The notes below the pieces were generated by a model. It was not told the DNA's origin and did no database searches. It saw nothing but the letters and a program-made list of their open reading frames with translations. From DTQF01 sp038874185 (GTDB lineage Archaea > Micrarchaeota > Micrarchaeia > CABMEP01), in contig JAVZCX010000007.1 in assembly GCA_038874185.1 (NCBI GenBank), positions 1 to 35,264 of the forward strand: 35,264 bases of DNA, in the 5' to 3' direction. A program made the position numbers and the translations under genes. Of this stretch, positions 15,103 through 23,257 are shown piece after piece (position 1 is the first letter of the stretch; each line of letters starts with the position of its first letter).

Positions 15103-15288
15103 ATGGCAGAGGTACAGACAGGTATTCAGATTCAGAAGTCAAGTCAGACTGTTTTTCAAAGAAGCATAGGTACCTTAGAGCGAGGCCTAAGGACTTTTAA
15201 GTCGGTAGCAGTTGAAGGGATTTTCAAGAAAAAGAAATTTACAAAAGAACAGCTGGAGCAAGCTGAACAAGCTTGGATCAGGGGCTGA
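15103..15288 (+). CDS. Small charged protein, function unknown
   Basis: No family is recognised. The ATG at 15103 is preferred over the in-frame ATG at 15085: a TATA-like ATTTAAATATTT at 15062-15073 puts the transcript start near or after 15085, and GAGG lies about 10 nt before 15103. This gives 61 residues, with a polar N-terminal half (VQTGIQIQKSSQTVF) and a basic helical C-terminal half (KKKKFTKEQLEQAEQAW). The upstream start would add six residues. It sits between tRNA-Arg and fibrillarin with its own apparent promoter. Confidence 0.55.
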   Translation: MAEVQTGIQIQKSSQTVFQRSIGTLERGLRTFKSVAVEGIFKKKKFTKEQLEQAEQAWIRG

Positions 15289-15401
15289 ACACTAATTTCA
15301 TTATATATTTATCTAAAATTATTTTAATTGCTTTTTCCATTTTCATGATTTTTCTAGAATATTAAATCAACCTTTTTAAAATTATTGATTAAACTATTCT
15401 T

Positions 15402-16094
15402 ATGAATAAAAAAGAAAAAAGATCCCAACATGATCTGCTTCAGATATTTCCAGGCATATTCAGAATAGACGACAAGTTAGCTACTCTTAATGCCTACCCT
15501 GGAAATACGGTCTATGGTGAACGATTAATAGATGTAGAAGATAAAGAATATAGATTATGGGATCCATTCAGATCAAAGCTTGCAGGAGCAATAAAAAAAG
15601 GTCTTAAATCGAGCGGTATAAAGAAAGGAGATTCTGTGCTTTATCTCGGAGCTGCAAGTGGAACTACATGTTCCCACGTATCAGATATCATAGGAAAGAA
15701 CGGTATTCTCTACTGTGTTGAGTTCTCAGAGAGGCCTTTGAGAGATCTTATCTCAGTCTGCGAAGTAAGAGATAATATGATTCCTATATTGGGTGATGCG
15801 CGAAAGCCTCAAGAGTATAAGAAGTATATTGAAGGTAAGGTAGATTTCATATACCAGGATGTTGCACAGCCAGATCAGATAAGAATATTCAAGCTTAACT
15901 CTGACATGTTTTTGAAGGAAGGCGGAGAAGGATTCATATGCATAAAGTCTCAATCAATCGATGTCACAAAGGCATCAAAAGAAGTATACAAGGAATCCTT
16001 AAAAGAACTTAAAGACTATGGTTTTACGATTTTACAGGAAATCGAACTTTCACCTTATGATTTAAACCATCTTTTTGTTCATGTTAAAAAATAA
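15402..16094 (+). CDS. flpA: Fibrillarin-like rRNA/tRNA 2'-O-methyltransferase
   Basis: This is the catalytic subunit of the archaeal box C/D RNP, which methylates ribose 2'-OH at positions chosen by a C/D sRNA. The 230-residue protein has an N-terminal GIFRIDDKLATLNAYPGNTVYGER region, the SAM-binding YLGAASGTTCSHVSD near 86-100, and ILYCVEFSERPLRDL. It continues with VDFIYQDVAQPDQ and FICIKSQSID, then ELSPYDLNHLFVHVK at the end. These are all fibrillarin features. The partners Nop5 and L7Ae are not in the window. The box C/D sRNA at 9698-9791 would be a substrate guide. Confidence 0.96.
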   Translation: MNKKEKRSQHDLLQIFPGIFRIDDKLATLNAYPGNTVYGERLIDVEDKEYRLWDPFRSKLAGAIKKGLKSSGIKKGDSVLYLGAASGTTCSHVSDIIGKNGILYCVEFSERPLRDLISVCEVRDNMIPILGDARKPQEYKKYIEGKVDFIYQDVAQPDQIRIFKLNSDMFLKEGGEGFICIKSQSIDVTKASKEVYKESLKELKDYGFTILQEIELSPYDLNHLFVHVKK

Positions 16095-16138
16095 TAAAAA
16101 TAGATCAAAATAATAAAAAACTAAAGGTCTTCCTGTTT

Positions 16139-17089
16139 TTATTCTTCTTTGCATTGTTCGATTTTAGGATATAAATAACAATATGCATTAGTTATGTACG
16201 CCGGATAAATTACATACATGCAGTCTACGACAATCATTGGTGTTGTTGGCGTTCCAATGAATGTTTCTGCGAATCTTTCATCAGTTCTTAATTCTCCTTT
16301 TGGATAGTCTTCATTTACACATTTCTTTATAAAATCTATGTCTCCTCCGTTCTGTTGAATGCACATTAAAAGTTCATCTTCAGAAAGAAATTCTTTCTTT
16401 TCGTTGTATTTGTTTATTACGCAGGATTTAAATTCATTGAAATAGTCCTTGTCTTTTGCGCATTCATAATATAAAAGCGCAGTATATGCAGAGGAGTTTG
16501 CATTTTCTGATATATACTTGTAGGTGTATGTTGAAAGAATCCTGTAGCTTACTCGTATGTTTTCATTGAATGCTTGAATGAATTTTTTGATTTCACTATC
16601 GTATTTTATTGACCACGGATCATATGGATCAATATAAACATCAACCGTCTTTTTGTCTCCAACGCTGCATCCGATTTCTTTTCCAGTTTTTCTAATGGTG
16701 GAAGGTTCTGATGGTATGACTAGATTTTNNNNNNNNNNNNNNNNNNNNNNNNNNNNNNNNNNNNNNNNNNNNNNNNNNNNNNNNNNNNNNNNNNNNNNNN
16801 NNNNNNNNNNNNNNNNNNNNNNNNNNNNNNNNNNNNNNNNNNNNNNNNNNNNNNNNNNNNNNNNNNNNNNNNNNNNNNNNNNNNNNNNNNNNNNNNNNNN
16901 NNNNNNNNNNNNNNNNNNNNNNNNNNNNNNNNNNNNNNNNNNNNNNNNNNNNNNNNNNNNNNNNNNNNNNNNNNNNNNNNNNNNNNNNNNNNNNNNNNNN
17001 NNNNNNNNNNNNNNCCTTTCTCTTACTTTTTCTTTTACTGAATGTAATACCTGTCTTATCCTTGATTTATTCTGTCTTCTTGATTTCAT
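16139..17089 (-). CDS. DsbA/thioredoxin-fold protein without CxxC, interrupted by sequence gap
   Basis: The gene starts at ATG 17089 after a GGTGG site. It reads 25 basic residues, enters a 286-base N run, and emerges in the same frame for about 196 residues. The C-terminal part resembles DsbA: strand VDVYIDPYDPWSIKY, helix EIKKFIQAF, VSYRIL, a helical insert with several Cys, and cis-Pro region GTPTTPMIVVDC. DPWS sits where the CPxC active site should be, so classical dithiol chemistry is unlikely. A membrane anchor may lie in the gap. Staying in frame suggests the gap length is about right. It follows a CxxS thioredoxin-like gene by 34 nt. Confidence 0.7.
   Translation of the reverse strand: MKSRRQNKSRIRQVLHSVKEKVRERXXXXXXXXXXXXXXXXXXXXXXXXXXXXXXXXXXXXXXXXXXXXXXXXXXXXXXXXXXXXXXXXXXXXXXXXXXXXXXXXXXXXXXXXXXXXXXXXNLVIPSEPSTIRKTGKEIGCSVGDKKTVDVYIDPYDPWSIKYDSEIKKFIQAFNENIRVSYRILSTYTYKYISENANSSAYTALLYYECAKDKDYFNEFKSCVINKYNEKKEFLSEDELLMCIQQNGGDIDFIKKCVNEDYPKGELRTDERFAETFIGTPTTPMIVVDCMYVIYPAYITNAYCYLYPKIEQCKEE
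16729..17014. other. Assembly gap (286 N)
   Basis: This is an unresolved run of N inside the DsbA-like gene. About 95 residues of that protein are unknown. No other feature can be judged here. Confidence 1.
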
Positions 17090-17123
17090 TTAACCACCTT
17101 TCTATATAGCTGTCTATATAGTT

Positions 17124-17669
17124 TTATCTGCATTGCGATAGGAATAAGTTCAATTCAGATTCTGAATTAAAACTTCCAATATGTATCTGAGAATTTTTCA
17201 GACATATATATGTAGGAGTGCCTTCCAATTCAAACGAGTTCATGCAATTCATGAATTTAATCAGCTGTTCCGTGTCTTCTGTGTTTATCATTCTTATATC
17301 ATATTCTGTTTTCATTTTAGTTACCCAAGGGGTGTTCTTCTGTGAATAAACACAATCCTTTCCATATATGTAAATAACCGACTCATTAATTCCATACCCA
17401 GCTAGACATTCCGTAGTTGTTTTCCCTGTATTCTGCTTTATGATTATTGAAATATTTGTTTTATTTTCAGTATTAATATAGCTTTCTTGATTCTCTCTTA
17501 ATAATATAATCAAAGATACAAATGCAATAAACACTAATATGATTAGCACTGCAATTATGCCTCTATTTCTATTGTTTATATCCCTTATATTTCTATTTAT
17601 TTCCTCATTCCTTTTCTTGCTTTCTAGCTGTTTAGCTGTTTTTTTCTTCTCATTTCTTTTCTTTACCAT
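17124..17669 (-). CDS. Membrane-anchored thioredoxin-like protein with CxxS motif
   Basis: The 181-residue protein has a basic coiled N-terminus of about 35 residues, one hydrophobic helix (GIIAVLIILVFIAFVSLIILL) at about 37-57, and a C-terminal thioredoxin-like domain. The strand VIYIYGKDCVYS places CVYS at the CxxC site, so only the first cysteine remains. DIRMINTEDTEQL and cis-Pro region GTPTYIC follow. Further cysteines (TECLAG, FMNCMN, SQCR) could form structural disulfides. The domain is probably outside the membrane by the positive-inside rule. It heads a likely operon with the DsbA-like gene; the TATA-like TTTATATTC precedes it at leaderless distance. Substrate is unknown. Confidence 0.7.
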   Translation of the reverse strand: MVKKRNEKKKTAKQLESKKRNEEINRNIRDINNRNRGIIAVLIILVFIAFVSLIILLRENQESYINTENKTNISIIIKQNTGKTTTECLAGYGINESVIYIYGKDCVYSQKNTPWVTKMKTEYDIRMINTEDTEQLIKFMNCMNSFELEGTPTYICLKNSQIHIGSFNSESELNLFLSQCR

Positions 17670-17815
17670 AATCTAAATTGAATATAAAGGATTAAAAATT
17701 TAAAGTAGATAATATAATAAAACATCTAGAGATAACTATCGTGGTTAGAGCAATAATTTAATATCTTTACTTACAATATAGATATTACAATTTATGTTTA
17801 TAGGTTGGGCATCAT

Positions 17816-17927
17816 CCCACCGTAGCTCAATCTGGCAGAGCATCTCGCTGTAGTCCAGCCTGTCAGATCCTCTGGCAGTCGTTTTGTAGAAACGAGAGGG
17901 TTGCTGGTTCAAATCCGGCCGGTGGGA
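17816..17927 (+). tRNA. tRNA-Tyr (GTA) with canonical intron
   Basis: The acceptor is CCCACCG/CGGTGGG with C1-G72 and A73, the tyrosine identity set of archaea. The D arm is GCTC...GAGC, the anticodon stem TCTCG/CGAGA, the anticodon GTA at 17850-17852, and the T arm GCTGG-TTCAAAT-CCGGC. A 38-nt intron lies between positions 37 and 38; the central splice helix is CTGT/GTAG with bulges AGT and AAA. Confidence 0.95.
17854..17891 (+). other. tRNA-Tyr intron (37/38)
   Basis: This 38-nt intron at the canonical site contains the hairpin CCAG...CTGG. Confidence 0.88.
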
Positions 17928-17938
17928 CTTAAAAATGC

Positions 17939-18048
17939 GCTTGGGTGGTGTAGAACCTTGCTGCGCAAGTTCTGCGCACATGGTGCACAGTGGTCTAGCA
18001 TTGCGGCCTGTCACGCCGCCGACCCGGGTTCGAATCCCGGCCCAGGCG
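17939..18048 (+). tRNA. tRNA-Asp (GTC) with D-loop intron
   Basis: The acceptor GCTTGGG/CCCAGGC, anticodon stem GCGGC/GCCGC with loop CT-GTC-AC, T arm CCGGG-TTCGAAT-CCCGG and G73 are clear. The D arm is interrupted by 37 extra bases. Removing 17954-17990 restores GGTGTAG-TGGTCTAGCAT, a normal archaeal tRNA-Asp D arm. The junctions form a bulge-helix-bulge with central helix GTGT/GCAC, bulges AGA and AGT, and inner pairs ACC/GGT; the cuts AG|A and AG|T match. The outer helix is weak. It lies 11 nt after tRNA-Tyr, so the two are probably co-transcribed. Confidence 0.9.
17954..17990 (+). other. Non-canonical tRNA-Asp intron in the D loop (15/16)
   Basis: This 37-nt insertion contains a hairpin CTGCGCAC-ATG-GTGCACAG with one mismatch. 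It must be removed for the D arm to form. Confidence 0.82.
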
Positions 18049-18112
18049 CTTTTATATTATATTCATATTTTTTCATAAATAAGAATAACTAAATTAAGTC
18101 ATTTCCATTAAC

Positions 18113-18448
18113 TTATTTTGGGCATTCTCCTTCTGTCCAATATTCAACTTTAGGATCTTGGCATGCGAAACATTTATTAGAATATGTTGCTGCGCAGGGA
18201 TATCTCACACATTTTATTGATTCATTAAACCATCCACATACTGGTTCGTATAAAGCAACGCAAACCTCTGCTTTTCTTGACTCTGGCGTACAATAATTCT
18301 GTTTTTTATAATCAGAATCATTAGAATTTTCTTTCACCACATTATCCGCAACGTAAAGTAAAGCAGCTATTGCAATCATAGCTATTGCAAAGTAGAAAAC
18401 AATTTTCATTTTTTTATCCATTTTAATTTTCACTTCATTCTTCTTCAT
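18113..18448 (-). CDS. Membrane-anchored Kazal-like (protease-inhibitor-type) domain protein
   Basis: The 111-residue protein begins with a basic segment and a hydrophobic helix (IVFYFAIAMIAIAALLYVA) at about 16-34, then a short polar linker and a compact cysteine-rich domain. The domain reads CTPESRKAEVC, YEPVCGWFNESIKC, RYPCAATYSNKCFAC, EGEC, with eight cysteines. YxPVCG...TYxNxCxA...C is the Kazal signature; two extra Cys lie in the insert. Such domains inhibit serine proteases in animals and occur in prokaryotes with unclear roles. A GAGGGA site supports the ATG at 18448. The domain should face outside the cell. The target is unknown. Confidence 0.75.
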   Translation of the reverse strand: MKKNEVKIKMDKKMKIVFYFAIAMIAIAALLYVADNVVKENSNDSDYKKQNYCTPESRKAEVCVALYEPVCGWFNESIKCVRYPCAATYSNKCFACQDPKVEYWTEGECPK

Positions 18449-18487
18449 AAAATCCCTCTAATAACATGCATAAATGTTATCAAAATA

Positions 18488-20215
18488 TTATCCTTTAGAA
18501 ACCCAGTCCATCAATTTTTTGAAATCCATTGCGTTTAAAACATCATTCTTTTCACACCATCCTCTTCTTGCCACTCCAACTCCGTATTCTATATAATTAA
18601 GATGGTCAACCGCATGCGCGTCAGTGTTTATACATAATTTGATCCCAATCTCCTTTGCCTTTCTTACATATATGTCATTCAAGTCCAATCTCAGGGGGAA
18701 GCTGTTTACTTCCATTGCAATGCTTCTCTCTTTGCATACTTCCATAATCTGATCCATGTCAACTTCATAAGGCATTCTTTCATTTATGAGCCTTCCTGTT
18801 GGATGCCCAAGTATCTTTACATATTTGTTTTCTAATGCATTAAGAATACGGTTTGTCATTTCTGATTTGGGTGATTTGAATCTGGAGTGGACTGAAGCTA
18901 CGACATAATCCAATCTCTTTAATATATCATCAGAATAATCCAAGCTTCCATCTGGAAGTATGCTTACTTCGCTGCTATGCAGAATTTGTATTCCTTTTAT
19001 TTTCTTTCTGATTTCTTTTATAGCCTCGATCTGCTCTTCAATTCTTTTTTCATCCATCCCATTAGCAATTCTTTCTGATTTTGAATGATCTGCAATTCCA
19101 ATATATTCATATCCTTTTTTCTTTGCAGCTATTACCATTTCCTCTATTGTTCCAGTTCCTTCTGACCAATTAGTATGAACATGAAGGTCTCCTTTTATGT
19201 CTTTAACATCTATAAGATTTGGCAATTTGTCATCTATTGCAGCCTTTATCTCTCCTTTGTTTTCACGAAGCTCAGGTGGAATCCATTTCATTCCAAGCTT
19301 TTCATAAATCTCTTCTTCATTTTCTCCAGCAATTTGCTTCTCTCCTTTAAATATCCCGTATTCGTTTAATTTCCATCCTTTTGAAATTGCAATCTTTCTC
19401 AATTCAATATTATGCTCTTTATTGCCAGTAAAATACTGCAAGGCTGCGCCAAAAGATTTTGACTCAATTATCCTTAGATCCACCTGAATCCTATAATCTC
19501 CTTTTTCTATGACAATCATTGATTTCTTTTCTCCCTTAGCTAGAACCTCTACAACATTAGGGAGAGAAACAAATCTATCCATTATATCTTTTCCTTCAGC
19601 AACTTCAGCCAGTATGTCTATATCTCCTATTGTTTCCACTCTTCTTCTTAAGGAGCCGCCAATCTCTATTCTTTTAACTCCTTTTGTAGTCTTCAATTCT
19701 TCTACGATCTCTCTGGCTATTGGAAGTGCAACCCCAAGCGGCAACCTTTCCTTTCCTTTCTTTGCAATCTCTATTGCCTTGATTATGTTTTCTTCTGTTT
19801 TTTCTCCAAATCCTTCTAATTTTGCAATTCTACCGTCTTTTGCTGCAGCTTCCAGCTCCTCTATGGAATTTATTTTGAGTTCCTTGTACAACCTTATTGC
19901 CTTTTTTGGGCCCAACCCTTGGAGATCCATTATTTCTCTTAGTCCTTTCGGTATTTTTTTCCTTAATCTTTCATATTCCTTAACTTTCCCTGTAAGTATG
20001 AATTCCTCTGTCTTCTTTGCTATTGCCTCGCCAACACCCGGAATCTCCATCAAAGCTTTTATTCCTCCTTTTTTGTACACCTCTTCTATAGGTTCAGAAA
20101 GAGTTTCTATCGCCCTTGCAGCCTTTCTATATGCAATCGGCTTCCATTTAACATCTTGTAATTCAAGTATGTCAGCCATTGCATAAAATATGGCTGCAAT
20201 TTCTATGTTCTTCAT
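18488..20215 (-). CDS. polX: DNA polymerase family X with PHP domain (PolX)
   Basis: The enzyme is a gap-filling repair polymerase with an attached phosphoesterase/nuclease domain. In the 575 residues, helix-hairpin-helix motifs (IPGVGEAIAKK, LQGLGPKKAIRLY, LEGFGEKTEENI) occupy the first ~150. The nucleotidyltransferase site follows (GGSLRRRVETIGDIDIL with the two Asp, and later QVDLRII). The PHP domain starts near residue 344 with GDLHVHTNWSEG and continues with IADHS, HSSEV, VVASVH, ILGHPTG and NTDAHAVD. Architecture and length match bacterial and archaeal PolX. Its TATA-like ATTTAAAA lies upstream at leaderless spacing, divergent from ThrRS. Confidence 0.95.
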   Translation of the reverse strand: MKNIEIAAIFYAMADILELQDVKWKPIAYRKAARAIETLSEPIEEVYKKGGIKALMEIPGVGEAIAKKTEEFILTGKVKEYERLRKKIPKGLREIMDLQGLGPKKAIRLYKELKINSIEELEAAAKDGRIAKLEGFGEKTEENIIKAIEIAKKGKERLPLGVALPIAREIVEELKTTKGVKRIEIGGSLRRRVETIGDIDILAEVAEGKDIMDRFVSLPNVVEVLAKGEKKSMIVIEKGDYRIQVDLRIIESKSFGAALQYFTGNKEHNIELRKIAISKGWKLNEYGIFKGEKQIAGENEEEIYEKLGMKWIPPELRENKGEIKAAIDDKLPNLIDVKDIKGDLHVHTNWSEGTGTIEEMVIAAKKKGYEYIGIADHSKSERIANGMDEKRIEEQIEAIKEIRKKIKGIQILHSSEVSILPDGSLDYSDDILKRLDYVVASVHSRFKSPKSEMTNRILNALENKYVKILGHPTGRLINERMPYEVDMDQIMEVCKERSIAMEVNSFPLRLDLNDIYVRKAKEIGIKLCINTDAHAVDHLNYIEYGVGVARRGWCEKNDVLNAMDFKKLMDWVSKG

Positions 20216-20291
20216 AAATGAGTTTTATGTTGTTGGTTTTAAATATTTTATGTTGTATATCTATTTATTCTATTTATTCAAAGTGAGAATC

Positions 20292-22223
20292 ATGAAGGCA
20301 AAATTACCAGACGGCTCTTCTTTAGAGTTTAAGAGCGGAGAAACAGGGTTTGATTTGGCAAATAAAATAGGCAAAAAATTAGCTAGCGATGCAGTTGCTT
20401 GCGTAGTCAACGGAAGGATTGTTGATCTTTCATATCCTTTGACAGAAGACTGTGAATTCAAAATTCTTACATTCAAAGATAAGGAAGGAAAAGAAGTATT
20501 TTGGCATAGCGCAAGCCATGTAATGGCAAAAGCGGTTAAGAGATTGTTTCCAGATGCAAGGCTCGCAATAGGTCCTGCAATAGAGGAAGGGTTCTACTAT
20601 GATTTTGATTTGGATCACACATTTACTCCTGAAGACTTCAAGCTTATTGAAGAGGAGTTCAAAAGAATAGTTGAGAAAAACGAGCCATTTCAAAGGAAAG
20701 AGATTCCAATAGCAGAAGCAAAGAAAATATTTGCTGAAAGAAAAGAGAAATACAAGCTAGAGATGATAGAAGAATTGGAACAGTTGGGTGAGCATACAGT
20801 TTCTGTTTATTATACTGATAGTGATTTTGTTGATTTATGCAGAGGACCTCATCTTCCTTCCACTGGTAAGATAAAGGCATTTAAGATAATGAAGAATGCA
20901 GGCGCCTACTGGAGAGGGGATTCAAAAAACAAGATGCTTCAAAGGCTGTATGCAGTTGCATATCCAGAGCAAAAGATGCTTGATGAATATGTAAGATTTT
21001 TGGAAGAGGCAGAAAAAAGAGATCATAGAAAATTGGGAAGAGAGCTAGGCATTTTCATGACTCATGATTATGCATTGGCAGGAAGCCCATTCTTTTTGAA
21101 CGGAGGAGTTGTTATATACAATGAATTGCAGAAATTTTTAAGAGAAGAATATCTGAAAAGAAACTACAATGAAGTTATAACACCACAGGTTTTCAAGAAA
21201 GCTCTTTGGGAGACATCAGGCCATTGGCACCACTATAGGCAAAATATGTTTTCATTCGAGATAAATGGAGAAGAGTATGCATTGAAGGCAATGAACTGTC
21301 CTTCCCATCTTTTAATCTACAATTCTACATCACACAGCTATAAGGATTTACCGTATAGAATAGCAGATTTCGGACAGCTGCATAGAAACGAACTTGGCGG
21401 TGTGCTTGGAGGATTGACAAGAGTAACAAAATTTGCGCAGGATGACGCGCACATATTTGTAACTCCAGAACAACTAGAAGATGAGATTTCTGATCTTCTT
21501 GCTTTTATAAAATATATCTATGGAGATCTTTTCGGATTCAAATACAGAATGAAGCTTTCAACAAAGCCTGAAGGTGCAATGGGAGATCCTAAGCTTTGGG
21601 AGAAAGCAGAAGAGGCATTAGCAAACGCATTAAAAAGGAATGGAATCAATTATATAATCAATCCTGGAGATGGAGCGTTTTACGGTCCTAAGATTGATGT
21701 TGATATATCAGATGCATTGAATAGGCCATGGCAGTGTGCAACAATACAGCTGGATTTTCAGATGCCATTGAGATTCAATGCAACATATGTGGATAAGGAC
21801 GGAACTAGAAAGCCAGTCATAATGGTTCACAGAGCAATATTAGGGAGTATGGAAAGATTCATTGGAATATTGATTGAGCACTATGCTGGGAAGTTTCCAA
21901 CATGGCTTTCCCCAGTTCAGGTAATTCTTCTTCCTTTGACTGATGATCAAGTTGAATACTGCAAAGAACTTGATAAAAGAATGCGAGATATGGGAATAAG
22001 ATCTGAAGTGGATGCAAGAAATGAAAAACTTGAGGCAAGAATAAGAGATGCACAATTAAGAAAGATTCCTTATATTATTACAGTAGGAAAGAGAGAAATG
22101 GCTGCAGGTACTTTGTCCGTAAGAAAAAGAACTGGAGAGGTTTCATCCTTGCAAGCAGAGGAGTTCATAAAAAGAATAAAAGAAGAAATTGCAAGCAGAT
22201 CAAAGGAGCTTAAGGTAATCTGA
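20292..22223 (+). CDS. thrS: Threonyl-tRNA synthetase, bacterial type
   Basis: The enzyme charges tRNA-Thr. The ATG at 20292 is chosen because MKAKLPDGSSLEFKSGETG begins the TGS domain directly and GTGAG lies just upstream; a longer frame from 20190 adds 34 hydrophobic residues that overlap the PolX start. The 643 residues include TGS, the HSASH editing-domain motif, the class II core with motif 2 RNELGGVLGGLTRVTKFAQDDAHIF, CPSH, and a C-terminal anticodon-binding domain. This N2-type editing architecture is bacterial; many archaea use a different, DTD-like editing domain. Transfer from bacteria is likely, as reported for various archaea. Confidence 0.93.
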   Translation: MKAKLPDGSSLEFKSGETGFDLANKIGKKLASDAVACVVNGRIVDLSYPLTEDCEFKILTFKDKEGKEVFWHSASHVMAKAVKRLFPDARLAIGPAIEEGFYYDFDLDHTFTPEDFKLIEEEFKRIVEKNEPFQRKEIPIAEAKKIFAERKEKYKLEMIEELEQLGEHTVSVYYTDSDFVDLCRGPHLPSTGKIKAFKIMKNAGAYWRGDSKNKMLQRLYAVAYPEQKMLDEYVRFLEEAEKRDHRKLGRELGIFMTHDYALAGSPFFLNGGVVIYNELQKFLREEYLKRNYNEVITPQVFKKALWETSGHWHHYRQNMFSFEINGEEYALKAMNCPSHLLIYNSTSHSYKDLPYRIADFGQLHRNELGGVLGGLTRVTKFAQDDAHIFVTPEQLEDEISDLLAFIKYIYGDLFGFKYRMKLSTKPEGAMGDPKLWEKAEEALANALKRNGINYIINPGDGAFYGPKIDVDISDALNRPWQCATIQLDFQMPLRFNATYVDKDGTRKPVIMVHRAILGSMERFIGILIEHYAGKFPTWLSPVQVILLPLTDDQVEYCKELDKRMRDMGIRSEVDARNEKLEARIRDAQLRKIPYIITVGKREMAAGTLSVRKRTGEVSSLQAEEFIKRIKEEIASRSKELKVI

Positions 22224-22270
22224 TTTTTCTGTTTTTGGATTTTTGACTGTTAGCTCTTTTATCATAATAT

Positions 22271-23179
22271 TTACTTTTTCTCTTTGTTTTCTATCATTGG
22301 ATAGATAAAACTGAATGCAATTAAGATTATTCCTGCTCCAACTATCATTAATCCTTGTGTCAATATGCTTCCAAATATCGGAGATAGAAAGTCAATTATG
22401 TTTGTCATTGTTATCAGCTGTTGAGAAGATGTCACTCCTGTTCCGGATACTGCATCTTTCACAACATTCGGCAAGAAGAATGATCCTGCTGATATTAATA
22501 TCCCTGTTATCAGTAAAGGCCAGCCAAGAGTTTTTGCAAAGTCTTTCAAGTTAAGAGTAAGTATGAATATAATCACTACTATTGCCAAAATCCCAATGAA
22601 TAACTGAGAAACCATGCTCTTAAACATCAGTACATTACTTTTTAGATCAGAAAGCGCTTGTTTTGTTCCAGGTGCAAACTGTTCAACATCGAGCGGATCT
22701 GGTATAGACTTTACTACATCCAGTTCATTTGCTAAGCTGGTTGCAGCTGATTGAGACAATCCTATCTTATCTACAATCAAGTTAGCAATTCCTTCCGCTA
22801 TTTTAGGCTTTAGAGATATTGAAAGGTTGACGCCTTTTGTTTCATCATTAAGATACCACATTAAATTCCTTATATTCCTATCCACTTCTCCCTTCACCCA
22901 TTCTTTAGTTATAGATTTTGACATTGCATTCTTTAGATCTGTTTCAGTTATTCCATAAGCAGCTAATTGACTTGCTGGAATCTGTGAAGATATCATGTTC
23001 AGCAATCCATTTTGTATTTTTATGTACATTCCTGTCTTTTCAAATTGAGTCTCATAATACTTTTGATCAAGAAGATTGGATTGAATTGCATTCATTATTA
23101 TATAGGATGGCAATGCAGCCATTAGAATAAGTACAAGTATTCCAATCACAAATCCTTTGAGCAGATCAATTATACCCAT
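22271..23179 (-). CDS. Membrane protein with large extracytoplasmic loop, function unknown
   Basis: No family is recognised in the 302 residues. One N-terminal hydrophobic helix (FVIGILVLILMAALPSYIIM) is at about 10-29. A helical, soluble region of some 160 residues follows, with Ser/Ala/Leu-rich amphipathic segments. Three more hydrophobic helices lie at about 192-210, 219-239 and 270-295, then a basic tail. The topology puts the long loop on one side, probably outside. A GGTGA site precedes the ATG at 23179. It is divergent from the TPR-AAA gene and convergent with ThrRS. Confidence 0.65.
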   Translation of the reverse strand: MGIIDLLKGFVIGILVLILMAALPSYIIMNAIQSNLLDQKYYETQFEKTGMYIKIQNGLLNMISSQIPASQLAAYGITETDLKNAMSKSITKEWVKGEVDRNIRNLMWYLNDETKGVNLSISLKPKIAEGIANLIVDKIGLSQSAATSLANELDVVKSIPDPLDVEQFAPGTKQALSDLKSNVLMFKSMVSQLFIGILAIVVIIFILTLNLKDFAKTLGWPLLITGILISAGSFFLPNVVKDAVSGTGVTSSQQLITMTNIIDFLSPIFGSILTQGLMIVGAGIILIAFSFIYPMIENKEKK

Positions 23180-23224
23180 ACATTCACCTATAATTTATTG
23201 TACATCAAATCTGATTGTTAATCT

Positions 23225-23235
23225 AAATTTATATA
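23225..23235 (+). promoter_or_regulatory. TATA-like box for the TPR-AAA gene
   Basis: AAATTTATATA is centred about 28 nt before the ATG at 23258, fitting a leaderless transcript. Confidence 0.45.
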
Positions 23236-23257
23236 GTTTTCTCTTATATATTCAATC

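Noticed and set aside
17745..18014. 89-codon minus-strand ORF
   Set aside because: It runs antisense through tRNA-Tyr and tRNA-Asp and is explained by their sequence.
20190..20291. Extended ThrRS start adding 34 residues
   Set aside because: The extension overlaps the PolX start and its promoter region, is hydrophobic and unlike TGS domains; the ATG at 20292 begins the conserved domain.
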